A stretch of 64,000 nt of DNA from Echria macrotheca (taxonomy: Eukaryota; Ascomycota; Sordariomycetes; Sordariales; Schizotheciaceae): the NCBI GenBank assembly GCA_030411725.1, contig MU839827.1:4719027-4783026 (forward strand), in the 5' to 3' direction. A program made the translations under genes and the position numbers. The notes below the pieces were generated by a model, which saw only the letters and a program-made list of their open reading frames with translations, was not told the origin of the DNA and searched no databases. Position 1 is the stretch's first letter; each line of letters starts with the position of its first letter. Positions 24,510-36,023 of the stretch are shown here, piece after piece.

Positions 24510-25111
24510 CATGTGTGATCTCACAGCGAAAGCGCAGCCGGGGTTGGGAAGTTTTGGACAAGGAGCGAAGAGTACGCGGGCGCGAGCTTGGTTTTGTTTT
24601 TGGAACAGGAGGCGAACTGAGGTTATCGCATGCATACATACATTGTAGAGAGAGAGGTGGGAAAGGCGTTGTTAGCAACAGGTTCTTGCATGGTTGGCGT
24701 TTTTCTCATGGTTAGAAACACGGATGGTAGGGCGCCTGGGGCGGGAACGGAAAGCAAAGCATCACGGACGGGCTGGACTCCTCTTCTTCCTGGTCTTGTT
24801 AGATACATACGGGATAGAATAGTGGTGGCGCGGTATAAATGAGAGCATCGTTTTGTTTTTTTCACAGCAGTCCTTCGTCTCACATGTATTCCGTACATAT
24901 GGAGTTGTCATCGCTTGGAACCGTCCGACGTTACACCGCCTTGTTGATTCTGTCTGTCGATCTATGGGTCCTCTCCAGAGTATCATACATGTTACAACCG
25001 ATGCCTCACTTGTGATACCTCACGTCGCAAGGGTCTACGTTTAAACATGGCTCAGTTAATCCGAGCCTACGCTACCCCAAGCCCCACTATCCTCCATGTC
25101 AACCCATTCTC
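24510..25111. other. Intergenic between convergent genes
   Basis: The phosphatase and Rpt6 genes end towards each other here. The stretch should hold both 3' untranslated regions. No further gene seen. Confidence 0.5.
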
Positions 25112-26332
25112 TTAACGCCACAGCTTGGCCAGCGACACCTCCTTGTCATCATGCTTGTTGAGAATCTTGGCCGTGGCGAGCTCAAAGTCCTCCTGCGTGA
25201 CATGTACCCGCCTCTCACGCAGGGCGTACATGCCGGCCTCGGTGCACACACCCTTGAGCTCGGCGCCCGAGCAGCCATTCATCTTCTCGGCGATCTTAGT
25301 CAAGTTGATGCCGCGCGTCAGGTTCATCTTGCGGCTGTGGATGCGGAGGATGTCGGCGCGGGCCTCGACGCTCGGTGGCGGGAACTCGATCTTGCGGTCG
25401 ATGCGGCCAGGGCGCAGCAGGGCCGGGTCGAGAATATCCAGCCGGTTCGTGGCCATAATGACTTTGATGTTCTTGGTGGGCTCGAAGCCGTCGAGCTGGT
25501 TGAGCAGCTCCAGCATGGTCCGCTGCACTTCCGAGTCGCCACCAGATGAGCCTTCGACGCGCGAGGAGCCGATCGAGTCAATCTCGTCCATGAAGATGAT
25601 GCTCGGCGCGTGCTCGCGGGCCATGACGAACAGCTCGCGCACCATGCGGCTACCCTCTCCGATGTACTTTTGCACCAGCTCGGAGCCCGAGACGCGGATG
25701 AACTTGCAGTCGGTGTGGTGCGCGACTGCTCTTGCTAGCAGCGTCTTGCCGGTTCCTGGCGGGCCGTAGAGCAGGACGCCCTTGGGTTGTGCGATACCGA
25801 GCGATTCGAACAACTCTGGGTGTTTGAGGCCTAGCTCGATGACTTCCTTGATTTCCTTGATCTGCTGATCCAGACCACCAATCATGTCGTATGTGCTGTC
25901 CGGGACCTTCTCTACCATCATGAGCGACACTAGGGGATCTACGGATGAAGGCAGGATCTTTTCGAGCTTGTAGGAATCCGAGAGGAGGGTTACGCGCTTG
26001 CCAACCGTGAGCTTCGTGATATCGACCGCATCCGAGACATCGACCACTGAATCCATCGTTAGCCCATCGGTCAAGCCCGAGGAATCGCATTACAAACCAT
26101 ATTTCCCCTCAGGATGAACCTTGACCAGGACCTTCTTCGTGCTCATCACCTTGACGACCTCACCGACGTAGGAGCCTGGCTGTTGCAGCAAGCCGAGTTC
26201 TTCTCTGAGCAGGCGCACCCGCGAGTTGTAGTCATTCCTCTGTGCTTCGAGACGGCGCAATACAGCTTGACCCTTGAGGATCTCGAGCTGCATGGCCTCG
26301 ATCTTGTTGTGGTAGTAGTTATCGAGCGCCAT
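25112..26332 (-). CDS. rpt6: 26S proteasome regulatory ATPase Rpt6
   Basis: Two exons (26332-26098, 26046-25112) and a 51-nt intron (GTTTGT..ATTCAG) give 389 aa, the usual length for this subunit. The protein has an N-terminal coiled coil (about 10-50), an OB-fold segment (VGEVVKVMSTKKVLVKVHPE), and an AAA module with Walker A GPPGTGKT (Lys179), Walker B SIIFMDEID (Asp232/Glu233) and RPGRIDRKIEF. The stretch ending ELGLKHPELFESLGIAQPKG marks it as the Rpt6 (PSMC5) subunit, not another Rpt. It unfolds ubiquitinated substrates as part of the hexameric ring of the 19S particle. The ATG at 26332 is the one that gives the conserved start MALDNYYHNKIEAMQ. Confidence 0.97.
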
Positions 26333-27220
26333 CGCGACGGCTGGGCAGCTTGACTGCGTCGGCGCTTCGCAATCGAGGTAGTGGTGTTGGGGGGGATTGA
26401 ACGATCTCGACGGGCGACTGAAGGCTGGGTGGGAAACGACGCGGTTTCGTGGGTTGTAGTGGCAAAGGATGTCGCCAAACACTTTCGTCTTCGCTGATGG
26501 TCGATGTTCGATGCTCGATGCTGTTCAGCTTCGGGCGCAGGATCCACAGAAGGCAGCTCTGGTCAACGCAACCGCATCCGTGCACGAGCCACCCGCGCCG
26601 GGAAGCCGAAGCACGTGACTTGGCGAGTCGGAAGTTGAACGCTTAGGTAATCCAGGCCGCCTAGACACCTGCCAGGGTGATGTCACTGCCGCCTCACTGC
26701 CAAGCATGTGGGTATTCAGCTGAGAGACTAGAATAGAGTGTGGGAAGTCCTGTCAGTGAATAACATGCACCAGTTCTAGTGTGTTTAATACTCTGGGCAT
26801 GACTTGAGGTCCAATAATCGTAGTGTTTCCCGTCACCCCCCCCTCCAGAGCATTAGCGGGGAAGCAAAAGCCCTGCCCAAGTCAAGCCGGTCCGGTGGTT
26901 TACAGATAGGGACCCGCGTAATCAGCCCCGGATGACTTCTATTATTCACTGAACGGATTTGTCCATCCTCAAGTGCCCCAGTCGCCCGAACAGCTGACAT
27001 TTGTGGTCGTGGTCATGCATCTGCCTCCCCGCCTAGTTGAGACTAGTTGAGACCTCAGATCTTTGCAGTACGTCTGCAGCTCTCTGAACATGATGTCACT
27101 TCTGAGACAGCAATGAGGAGAAGAGCAAGTGGAATACCGCCTGCATTTGGCTCGTCGAAGCTGATCGACCAAGTGTCAAAAACTGGCCGACGGATGGCAG
27201 CCGAGCGGGAAGCTAAGGAA
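26333..27220. other. Intergenic: Rpt6 promoter side
   Basis: No gene recognised. The region upstream of Rpt6 becomes AT-richer towards the transposon insertion. Confidence 0.45.
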
Positions 27221-27228
27221 GCCGCGCC
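27221..27228 (+). repeat. Target site duplication, left copy
   Basis: GCCGCGCC directly flanks the left terminal repeat of the element and is repeated exactly on its other side. Confidence 0.85.
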
Positions 27229-27602
27229 TAGGGTTCCGAAATTTCAATTCATGATGGATTTTTTCAGAATTTCACTCATTTCACCCCTTCCCCAAAACGA
27301 AAAGTGACATTTCACCCACATAACCGACAGGCTCAGGGTTATATATGGATTACATTATTTCCCACCCAACCCCCCAGATCTTAGGGTTAGGGCCGGTTAG
27401 GGTTAGGGTTTTCACCTCATCTAGCAGCTGAAAAACAGGGCCCTTAAACAAAAATACCCCCCTTATCAAGGCCAAATCAGGAAAAAAGGTGGGGCCTGAA
27501 CCCCCTGCATTTCACCCTCATTTCAGGCCGGGAAATTTCATTTTCAATTTCACCCAAAAACCGTGAAAAGTGAAATTGCACTTTTTCAATTTCGGAACCC
27601 TA
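27229..27602. mobile_element. Non-autonomous hAT-like element (MITE), 374 bp
   Basis: The element starts with TAGGGTTCCGAAATT and ends with its exact reverse complement, a 15-bp perfect terminal inverted repeat. It is bounded by an 8-bp perfect target duplication. An 8-bp duplication and a short terminal repeat beginning TAGGG fit the hAT superfamily. It carries no open frame that could encode a transposase. Both ends hold several copies of ATTTCAC or its complement, in the place where hAT elements carry subterminal transposase sites. Telomere-like TTAGGG units lie near its middle. It is far richer in A+T than its flanks. The perfect ends suggest a fairly recent insertion. Confidence 0.85.
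27381..27410 (+). repeat. Telomere-like TTAGGG repeats inside the element
   Basis: Two TTAGGG units, a CCGG spacer, and two more TTAGGG units followed by TT. TTAGGG is the telomere repeat of most filamentous ascomycetes. Confidence 0.9.
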
Positions 27603-27610
27603 GCCGCGCC
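27603..27610 (+). repeat. Target site duplication, right copy
   Basis: GCCGCGCC, identical to the left copy, directly after the right terminal repeat. Confidence 0.85.
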
Positions 27611-28246
27611 GGCAGAAGATCCCTGTTGCGCGTCGCAGCGTCTGACGACCCCACTGACCCCCGCTGACCGACCGTGCCGACCAATCCTCGATCGCACGAC
27701 TCTGATGCTGATTCCCTGGCAGTTGCGGCACTCGCATCGCAGCTTTGCTCGCTCGACCTCCCGATCTCGCACCACCGCGACTGTCCGTCTCTAACGAGCC
27801 GAGTACAAGGCGCTGAACCCCGCGGGTAGGTGCATCCTGTCAGCTTGCCTCATCCGAGACCTCTGCACTCCGATCTTCTCCCTTCGATCTGCTCCTGCGA
27901 CTTTTGTTTTGGTCCTCCCGCGCCGCCTTCCCTCCCGACGACTGAAGTCTCGACATTTGCAGCTTCAGCTCCCTCGCAACCATCCATCGCCCCATGTGCT
28001 ACGTGCTGCTCGTCAGGAACGACCCGTATTTTGTGCTATGACCCGATCCGTGTCCCCCTGTCGAACTCAAATCCTCGCTCGTATCCCGCTGATCTCTTGA
28101 GCGACATTGTGCTTTATGCTTCGGCGTGATCTTCCGACCCGCCAACTGGTACATACATCGACCATCCTCCCATCTACTTTGGCCGGTTCGACCCAAGACT
28201 TGCCAATACATCCGCAATCTAGCTGTTCATACGTATCTACGGAACG
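27611..28246. other. Intergenic: promoter and leader of the exchanger gene
   Basis: C-rich DNA typical of a fungal 5' leader; no gene seen. Confidence 0.45.
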
Positions 28247-31200
28247 ATGGACCCGTCTCCATATGCTGATGACAATGGGTCAAACGATCCGTCACCGACG
28301 GACACGCGTCGTCCATCGCGCTTTGAATCCATAACGGGCCGAGAAGAGAGTCCATCAGACGACGCGCAAGTTGGCGACGCGATGCGGAGGAGACCTGAAC
28401 AGGGTTACGGTGAGCGCGGTCTCCCCTGACGTCTTGGCAATTTCTGCTTGTGAAGAAATCACTGACCGTATCTCTTCGCCAAGGCACCATGTCAACACAA
28501 CCCACCAACACCAGCTCGACCGCCGACGGCGGGCAACCTTCCTCTTCGCAACCTGTACGAAACAACCAAGCCCTTCTACGGTCACCCTTGCTTGGGCCAG
28601 ATCGAGGCCGCCCACGTCCCCGAAAGCCCCCGATGGCGCGCCGCACATCCTCCAACGCTCAAGCGCCCCACCGCGGCGAGGTTTTCTCAGTCGACGATGG
28701 AATTGCAGAGGTCGAAGCAGACGCCGCAGAACGCCAGACTTACACGTCTACAATCCGGAGGCGGACCCTAGCACCGGCACTCTCCCGTGTCCACTCCGCG
28801 CAAGAGGAGGACGAAATACCAGACGCGATCGAAGAGCGGCTCGAGGAAGCTGAGACGCCGGGGCTCCAGGACGTCGCGATTGAGGACGTTGAGGCTCCTG
28901 CTGAGCCGGAAGAAGCCGAGGCGATCGAGGAGGACGATGGCGACATCAGTGACGCCGAGAGTTTCACGCTCAAGGACCGCCAACAAGCCATCAACGAGAC
29001 TCATCCTTTCGGTATCAGGCTATGGAAACCGGCCCTGTACAAGAAAGATCGATCGGTGCAAAAGAACGCTGAAGGGGACATCCATTCTACCCCTGGCGGG
29101 CGGGTTAGCAGATGGCTCCTGTTCTTCAACATAATATGGACGCTCGCCTTTGGATGGTGGATGGCCATCATCGCCTTCGTTGGTGCAGTGATCTGCTTTC
29201 TGTTTGCTGCTGCGCCCAGCGGACGTGAGTATGGGCGCGTTTTATGGGGCTTGGCCGGATACCTCCTCTATCCTTTTGGCAAGTATGTACGGCTAGCCCA
29301 ACAGGAGGCGTACCTGGATGAGGACCAAAACGAGGGCAGGAGCATCAGCGAGTATGAACAGTGGCAAAGCGGTGATCTCGAATATGGGCGACTATTCTTT
29401 GGGCCGGAGAGAAATCGGTCCATCGTGGGTCGTTCCCGAAGGAGCATCGACTCGGAACCCGACGAGACGGAGAGCCTGCTAGGCAGAGGCCGTGGCCGAA
29501 GTGCCCATTCCGACGTCCCACCGATGAAGCGCCGACTGTTTGGTCGTGGACAATGGAATATTGGCCGGGTTATTTTCTTTTTGTTTTTCTACTTCTTGAT
29601 CATGCCTTCTCTGTTCATCGTCTCGGCCATCTGTTGGTTTCTGGTGTTTTGGATTCCCATGGGGAAAGTCACGATGCTCCTCCTGGACCACCTTCGTCGA
29701 CACCCATTGGCCTTGTCATTCGAGGCAGATATCGTCTCGGCTAGAGACCCGACGGCGCCGCAGTCTTCCATATTGGTCTGTACTTACCGAGCGGTGGGCC
29801 TCAAGTACTGGAAGTATACCATTGATGGCACCAACGTCTTCCTCATCAACCTCATGGCGATCGTCTTCTTCGTCATCTTCGACTGGATTGTGCTGGATGG
29901 CATCTTGCACATCGAAAATTTCGTCACCTCCTCAGCCTTTCTTTTTGTTGGCGGTCTTGCGTCGATCATACCTCTCGCCTACTTCATCGGCCAGGCCGTT
30001 GCATCCATCTCGGCGCAATCCTCGATGGGACTTGGTGCTGCGATCAATGCGTTTTTTTCAACTCTCGTCGAGGTTTTCCTCTACTGCGTCGCACTCCAGC
30101 AAGGCAAGGCGCAGCTCGTGGAGGGCAGCATCATCGGCAGCATCTTTGCCGGTATCCTTTTCCTCCCTGGCCTGTCCATGTGCTGCGGCGCCATCAAGCG
30201 AAAGACACAGCGGTTCAACTCTAAATCGGCCGGTGTCACGTCTACCATGCTGCTTTTCGCTGTGATTGGCGCCTTTGGCCCGACTCTCTTCTACCAGATC
30301 TACGGGACACATGAGTTGACATGCCAAGATTGTGTCAATTTTGACCGTCCCAGTCATGGTGGAGCTTTACGAGACTGTCGTCGGTGCTACTTTTCACAGA
30401 CGCCTGCCATCAACGACCGGTTCTATCTCCAGGCTGTGCGACCCTATTGCTATCTCGCCGCAAGCTCGCTTTTTCTGTCATACATCATTGGTCTGTGGTT
30501 TACGCTTCGGACGCACGCTGCGGTGATCTGGAACTCTGAGGTCGACGAGAAGAGGCACGACGAGATGACACCCCACACTAGCGCTCGTCCATCGGCCAAT
30601 CCGCTTGTGGGAGACGCCACGGGTGTCGACGTTCGCGATTCGCACCTGTATAAGCGCATCCTGGGGCAGTCTCTCCGCCAAGTCGGGCACAGCCATCGCC
30701 CCGACGAACCGACGCGAAACAACTCAACTCTGGCTACCGGCAGCGTCAACAATAGCCCTCATGTGGTGCCTCCCAAGTCGGCCGGCTACGGAACCGAGGC
30801 GACCAGCACGACGCTCAATATTCCGGGTTTCTCTGAGGCCGAGAATAACAATCTCGTCCACCAGGTGGCCGAAATAGCGGCAACGGCAGCGACGGTAGCC
30901 GCCCGAAACGTCCAGACCCCAAGGCGCATCTCGGCCCTCGGCGCGGCCCCGACGACGCCAGGCCATCAGTCGGTCTCTAGCACCCGTCACGTCCCGGTCA
31001 GGACGGCGACCTTCCCAGATGAATACATGGGAGAGACACCGAGTGCTCCGGGAGGTGGACACGGCGGTCATGATGCGCCCAACTGGAGCCGTCTCAAGAG
31101 TTCTGTCATTCTCATGGGAGCCACGGTGCTGTATGCCGTCATTGCCGAGATTCTGGTGGACACGGTGGATGTGGTGTTGGAGAGCTTCGAGATTGATGAA

Positions 31201-31741
31201 AAGTTCCTCGGTATCACGCTGTTCGCGCTCGTCCCGAACACGACTGAGTTCCTGGTGGGTCAATTACGATGTTCACGTGTGGAACCTTGCTAACCGGTGA
31301 TAGAACGCCATCTCGTTCGCCATGAATGGCAACATTGCGCTGTCGATGGAGATCGGTTCTGCATACGCTCTGCAGGTGTGTCTATTGCAGATACCGGCGC
31401 TGGTTCTGTTCTCGGCAGTGTATCCTCCGGAGGTACCGGCCGCGGAGGTTGCGCGATATACGTTCAGCCTGCTCTTCCCGCAGTGGGACATGGTGACGGT
31501 GATTCTGTGCGTGTTCCTGCTGAGCTACATGTACGGCGAAGGCAAGAGCAACTACTTCAAGGGCAGCATCCTGCTGCTCAGCTACCTGGTGGTGATCACG
31601 GGGTACTACTTTAGCGGGTTCGGCGCTTCTCTGGACAGCGAGAGCGGAGTCAGCCGGTTTGACACTCTGGGCAGCGACGGGCAGTGGATGAGCTACGGCT
31701 TCAAGACGGTCGGCAGAGGGTTGTCGGGGGTGGCGTTTTGA
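28247..31741 (+). CDS. VNX1: Vnx1-type vacuolar cation/H+ exchanger
   Basis: Three exons (28247-28409, 28484-31254, 31304-31741) with introns of 74 and 49 nt encode 1123 aa. Residues 1 to about 215 are acidic and disordered. ETHPFGIRLWKPALYKKDRS is followed by paired helices (WLLFFNIIWTLAFGWW...), the set-up of the long fungal cation/proton exchangers. More helices lie at about 420-460, 520-570 and 570-640. The first exchanger repeat contains GAAINAFFSTLVEVFLYCVA; the second, NTTEFLNAISFAMNGNIALS, spans the last intron. A hydrophilic, Ser/Thr-rich loop (about 730-920) separates the two halves. In yeast, Vnx1 exchanges Na+ or K+ for H+ at the vacuole; Ca2+ specificity is not excluded here. The function is inferred from family. 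Confidence 0.88.
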
Positions 31742-32200
31742 GCGGCTCGGGATTTGGAATGGGGAGCGAGTGGAGTTTTGCGGTTGGCAGGGGGCGAAGG
31801 GGGATGGTATTAATTAAATGGCCGGGGTGATTTGGCCGTCTCATCATGGGGGAATGTTTGTTGGCGGCGAGGTTGTGAAGGATTATGGAATATGGGTTAT
31901 ACCTCTTTTGTGGTCAGAAGCATCTTGGTTGCTGCGCCGTGTAATTAGGTCTAGAGCATGGTACGGAGGCGTTGGCGTTATTCTATCGAGTTTGTAGTCG
32001 GATATCAAGACAGAGGACAGTACAGTTGATGATCTGAAGTGGTCGGTGTGAAATGTGTGCTGGCGTCATGTGTCATTGACAGGTTGACAGGGTGGCATTG
32101 TGTCGAAGTCGGTAACAAGGATGGAGGGAAAAGAACCGGGTCCGGAGTCCAGAATCAGGCGGTTGCTGACGGGTGTAATCTGGGGGTTGCATGGGTGGAT

Positions 32201-32224
32201 GGGTCTATGGGTCTATGGGTCTAT
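32201..32224 (+). repeat. Three perfect GGGTCTAT units
   Basis: An 8-bp unit repeated three times without change. Confidence 0.9.
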
Positions 32225-32480
32225 GCTTCTAGAAGCCGGGAAAAGGGAGGAGGGAAGGGGAGGGAAAGGGGGAGGATGGAAGCGGGACGGGTAACGGGTA
32301 TTTTTCGGGTTCCGGACTACCTATAAGTTGAGACTAAAGTAGGTAAGCGAGCTGGGGTTTTTCTGTGAGTTCTGTGGGGGGTGAGATGGGAATTGCCGAT
32401 TCTTTTCTGGGTTTGTCGGTCTGGAGTGTGGTGTGTACATACTGTCTCTCTGTTTAGGTAAGGTATGAATGGATAAGGGG

Positions 32481-32496
32481 TGTGTGTGTGTGTGTG
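32481..32496 (+). repeat. TG dinucleotide microsatellite
   Basis: Eight uninterrupted TG units. Confidence 0.9.
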
Positions 32497-32796
32497 GATG
32501 ACGACGGTAAGCGAGGGTGGGAGGGGGGTTACCGCGATAGATTGATTTTTTCTTATTCTGTCGTTTTCTCTCCCGGTTCTGGGGGAGTTTGGCGTCATTT
32601 TACTCTCTCTTATTGATTTGTTGGTTGTGATGTGATGATGTGGGATGTGTGTGGTAAGGGTGTCATGCGTGGTGCGGTAGATAGAGTTTGACGTGCTTGG
32701 CTCCGTCGGAATGTGGGTAGACATTAGCTCACTAGGTACCTACCTAGGTCGGTAGACAGGAAGGTCATGTGAATTACTGCACTAGTTCCTCTGGTA

Positions 32797-32829
32797 TAGG
32801 TAGGTAGGTAGGTAGGTAGGTAGGTAGGT
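32797..32829 (+). repeat. TAGG tetranucleotide microsatellite
   Basis: Eight perfect TAGG units plus one base. ACCTACCTAGGT about 50 bp upstream (32739-32750) is partly complementary to it. Confidence 0.9.
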
Positions 32830-33527
32830 CTGGAGGCCTGGCCAGGCCGATCCGAGCGGGAATCAGATAGATTTCGCCTCACTTGGAATGCGGTCTATCC
32901 GAGTCCACCAGCTGTCAGTGTGTGCACGGTAGTTATGTGTGGCCACGGCAAGTAGTACTTTTGGTAGGTGCCGGTCGGTCTCGGCCTTTTTTTCAAGCTT
33001 CTTTTCTTCTTCGACTGGCCTTCTCTTGCATGACTAGCCTAGTGCCGCCCCCTTGTTATTCAGATTATGTCCCGAGACGTGTATATATGTATGCGAGCTT
33101 GTCGAGCAGAAATGATAAGAATAGCGTATTATCATCTGTCAAGCACCACACACACCCCCTGGTCCGTAGCTAGATTGTGGGGGAAAAGGGTGCGGAACGT
33201 GTGACCATAATAATCGGCGGACGTTTTACCCGGGAGGCTGAAGTCTTGGACAGCGCTGGGTTTCTGTTGTGGGCGGGAGGAGAGTAACTGGGCAATGAAA
33301 GCGGAGATCCGGCAATTGTCGACCAAAGCGGTAAGGGGGACGGCCAATAACGCGGGCGACGCGCCGACACCAATCAGTCTGATTATATCCAGATGAGCGA
33401 AGGCCTTGGAACGAGTTTGGTAGCATCGGCAGTTATGAGGTTCTGCGGTGCTGGATTTACAGCCGGGCCTTGTGGGGAGGTAGGTAGGCTCGCCACGGAC
33501 AGAAGTAGTAAAGACAGGAAAAAAAGG

Positions 33528-33533
33528 TATAAG
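33528..33533 (+). promoter_or_regulatory. TATA-like element of the DUF1996 gene
   Basis: TATAAG lies about 160 nt before the ATG and is followed by a C-rich leader. Confidence 0.35.
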
Positions 33534-33692
33534 TGCCACATCAGGCCGGACCGTCACGGGCTTCAGGTTTCCTGGTTTGCAACCGTCCACTCTCGCCCAG
33601 TCGGTCATCCGCCCAGTTTCTGTCTCATCACTCGCTCTTTCCGGACAAGCACCACTTCCGAAAACCCCCCCAAAAAGGAGAAGTCAACAAAG

Positions 33693-34795
33693 ATGCACTC
33701 GTCGGCCTGGCTCGCGGCGGCGACGCTGCTGGCACGCACGGTGTCGGCGCAGAACATGCTGCGGTTCGCGTGCTCGCAGCTGGTGGTGGACCGGGTCGAT
33801 CCCCTCGTGAACCCCGGAGTGCGGTACACGCCGCATCTGCACCAGATCGTGGGCGGCAACTCGTTCAACCTGACGATGGAGCCGGTGGTGTACGACCCGG
33901 CTGAGAAGTCGACGTGCACGTCGTGCTCGTTCGCGCAGGATCTGTCCAACTACTGGACGGCCGTCATGTTCTTCAAGCACAAGAACGGGTCGTACATCCG
34001 CGTGCCGCAGACGGGCAACGGCGGGCCGCAGGGCAAGCTGGTCAACAAGGGCGGGCTTGACATCTACTACATCCCCAGCGGCAAGGTCACGGCCTTCAAG
34101 CCGGGCTTCCGCATGCTGGTCGGCGACGCCGCCAACACGGCCGAGAGCAAGGTGTCCAAGAGCAACATCTGCCACCGCTGCTGGACGTCGGGCAACGAGA
34201 ACACGTTTGTCGGCGGCGCGCCCTGCACCGGGTCCGACACGGTCGCCATCCCCAGCCAGCCGACGTGCAACATGATCCGCCAGACGCTCATCTTCCCGGC
34301 CTGCTGGGACGGCAAGAACCTCGACTCGCCCGACCACAAGTCGCACGTGGCCTACGGCTCGGGCTCGGGCGCCAACGGCGGTGGCCCCTGCCCGACCACC
34401 CACCCCGTCAAGTTGCCGCAGATCATGTACGAGCTGATGTGGGACACCAAGCAGTTCGTCGCCGACAAGAGCATGTGGCCCGAGGGCAACCCCTACACCT
34501 ACTCCATGGGCCTGGGCGGCTCGGCCGCACACGGCGACTACATCTTTGGCTGGAAGGGCGACTCGCTGCAGAAGGCCATGGACAAGAACTGCAACCTCAA
34601 CAAGGACTGCCCGGCCGCCGGTCTGACGGCCCAGACGCCCGAGAAGTACAGTGCTTGCAATGTCAAGCAGCAGGCTCCCGAGCCGGTTGACGGCTGTACG
34701 TATTTTCCCTCCTGTTTCTTTTCTTGGAGCCACCATACTAACAGAAAACAGGGCTCGCCGCCATGCCCATGGGCTCGATGGCTATCAAGGCTTAG
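33693..34795 (+). CDS. Secreted DUF1996 protein
   Basis: Two exons (33693-34695, 34752-34795; 56-nt intron GTACGT..AAACAG) give 348 aa. The last exon codes only for WLAAMPMGSMAIKA and a stop, and skipping the intron would lose this end. MHSSAWLAAATLLARTVSAQ is a signal peptide. The body has the DUF1996 hallmarks: RFACSQLVVDRVDPLVNPG, HLHQIVGGNSFNLTM, SCTSC-like TCTSCSFAQDLSNYWTAVMF, CWDGKNLDSPDHKSHVAY and GDYIFGWKGDSLQKAMD, with conserved Cys residues. The family is common and often abundant in fungal secretomes; its biochemical role is not settled. The codons are very rich in G and C, which creates a long open frame on the opposite strand (34736-33684). Confidence 0.93.
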
Positions 34796-35785
34796 TTTCA
34801 TTTCGACTAGAAAGAATGGCAGCACTCCAATTTGGCAGACCACACAGACGGATTCAGGCGCGGCAAAGAGGAGGAGGAGCGCTCTCGTCTACCTTGACTT
34901 ACTTTAGTTCCATTATCTCATCAAATGGCATCTTGTATTAATCCAACACCACGTGATTTTGTCTCTTCTGTCGGCGTGTACTATTTGCCACCGAGAAAGT
35001 ATGTCAAGCGGCTCGATAGTGCATATCCACGGATTCCACCCGGCCAACCGAGCCCGAGCCCGAGCCGAACAAAGGCACCAAAGCGGCGTGGCCACCTTAA
35101 TTTGCACTGCGAAGGATTTGACAGGTCTGCGCGGTCGTCGTGTAGATTGCGGGGCGGGACTGAGTAAAAAGGGGTGAAGGGGGTGTGGGTGGGACTGACG
35201 GCCAGCCAAGCGTTGACAGGAGAAAAGAGAAGAACCCCATGGGGAATGGGAAATAAACTCGTGACTCGGCTTGTCAAGGTGTCAACCTACAAGCGAGTGG
35301 AGAACTTGGGCCAGAAGAAAAAACCAAGGCGGCAGGTAGTCATCCGGTTGGTGGCTAAACATTTTGCCGTGTTCGCTTCGAGACCCTCGTCTTTCCTCTC
35401 CAGGAGATACCTGACCAAACGGGTAATTGCAGACTGACATGGCGTCGGGGGGATCCAAAGTGCCGGGCCTGTCACCTGTGTTACTGCGTTGTCGAGATTG
35501 GTGATGTCAGCGGCAATGGGATCTGTCGCCGGGTCTGTGGATGGAAGGATGAAATGCCGAGACTGGCAGGATGGGTGGATGAATGAATGGCAGGCGCAGT
35601 GTATGTGGTTGAATTTACTTCCCACAATCAAAAGAAATCAAAGGAAGGAAGGGCACAGACCGGATGGATCTTTTGTTAAAGACGGGAGCTCCTTCTGCGA
35701 TTCCTGACAGTTCGGAAGGAGCAGTCAACATGGATGCGGGACATGAGACGTAAATCTTTGACATTTTAACTTCTACCACCATCAT
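34796..35785. other. Intergenic region before the nucleotidase-like gene
   Basis: No gene recognised. A GAGCCC-type short repeat lies at about 35050-35070. Confidence 0.45.
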
Positions 35786-35812
35786 GTATATATAGGGCAA
35801 TGCCATATATAG
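35786..35812 (+). promoter_or_regulatory. Paired TATA-like elements
   Basis: GTATATATAG and CATATATAG lie 92-118 nt before the first ATG (35904). They place the transcript start upstream of that ATG, so the short frame at 35904 is probably in the mRNA. Confidence 0.45.
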
Positions 35813-35903
35813 ACTGCATCTCAATCCCGTTGCATCACAGAATCTAGTCTCTAGCCATTCGAGCATCTTGCACTGCGCATTGCTATTCGTAGGTACCTAT
35901 AAA

Positions 35904-36020
35904 ATGGATTCCAACAAAAGCGGTGTCGACGAAATCGACGGGTCCCCCCCTCCGGATCGGATCCCCGCCCCCACACCCAGGTTGTACTCGGACCGGCATC
36001 GGCCTCCTTCCGACGGCTAG
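35904..36020 (+). other. Short upstream frame ending in TAG, in phase with the nucleotidase
   Basis: ATG at 35904 opens 38 codons (MDSNKSGVDEIDGSPPPDRI...) closed by TAG at 36018-36020. The same frame then stays open without interruption into the nucleotidase-like protein. Both sides of the stop are Pro-rich. It may be an upstream ORF that limits translation, or the true N-terminus broken by a nonsense change. No intron with acceptable splice signals removes the TAG and keeps the frame. Confidence 0.5.
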
Positions 36021-36023
36021 CAC

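Larger units (their letters stand above)
31742..33692. other. Intergenic with several simple repeats
   Basis: About 2 kb, purine-rich on the plus strand, with three simple repeats listed separately. Short open frames lack protein features. Confidence 0.5.

Noticed and set aside
33684..34736. 350-codon open frame on the minus strand
   Set aside because: It is antisense to the DUF1996 gene; its Ala/Arg/Val/Leu-rich composition comes from the GC-rich third codon positions of the real gene, which has a signal peptide and family motifs.
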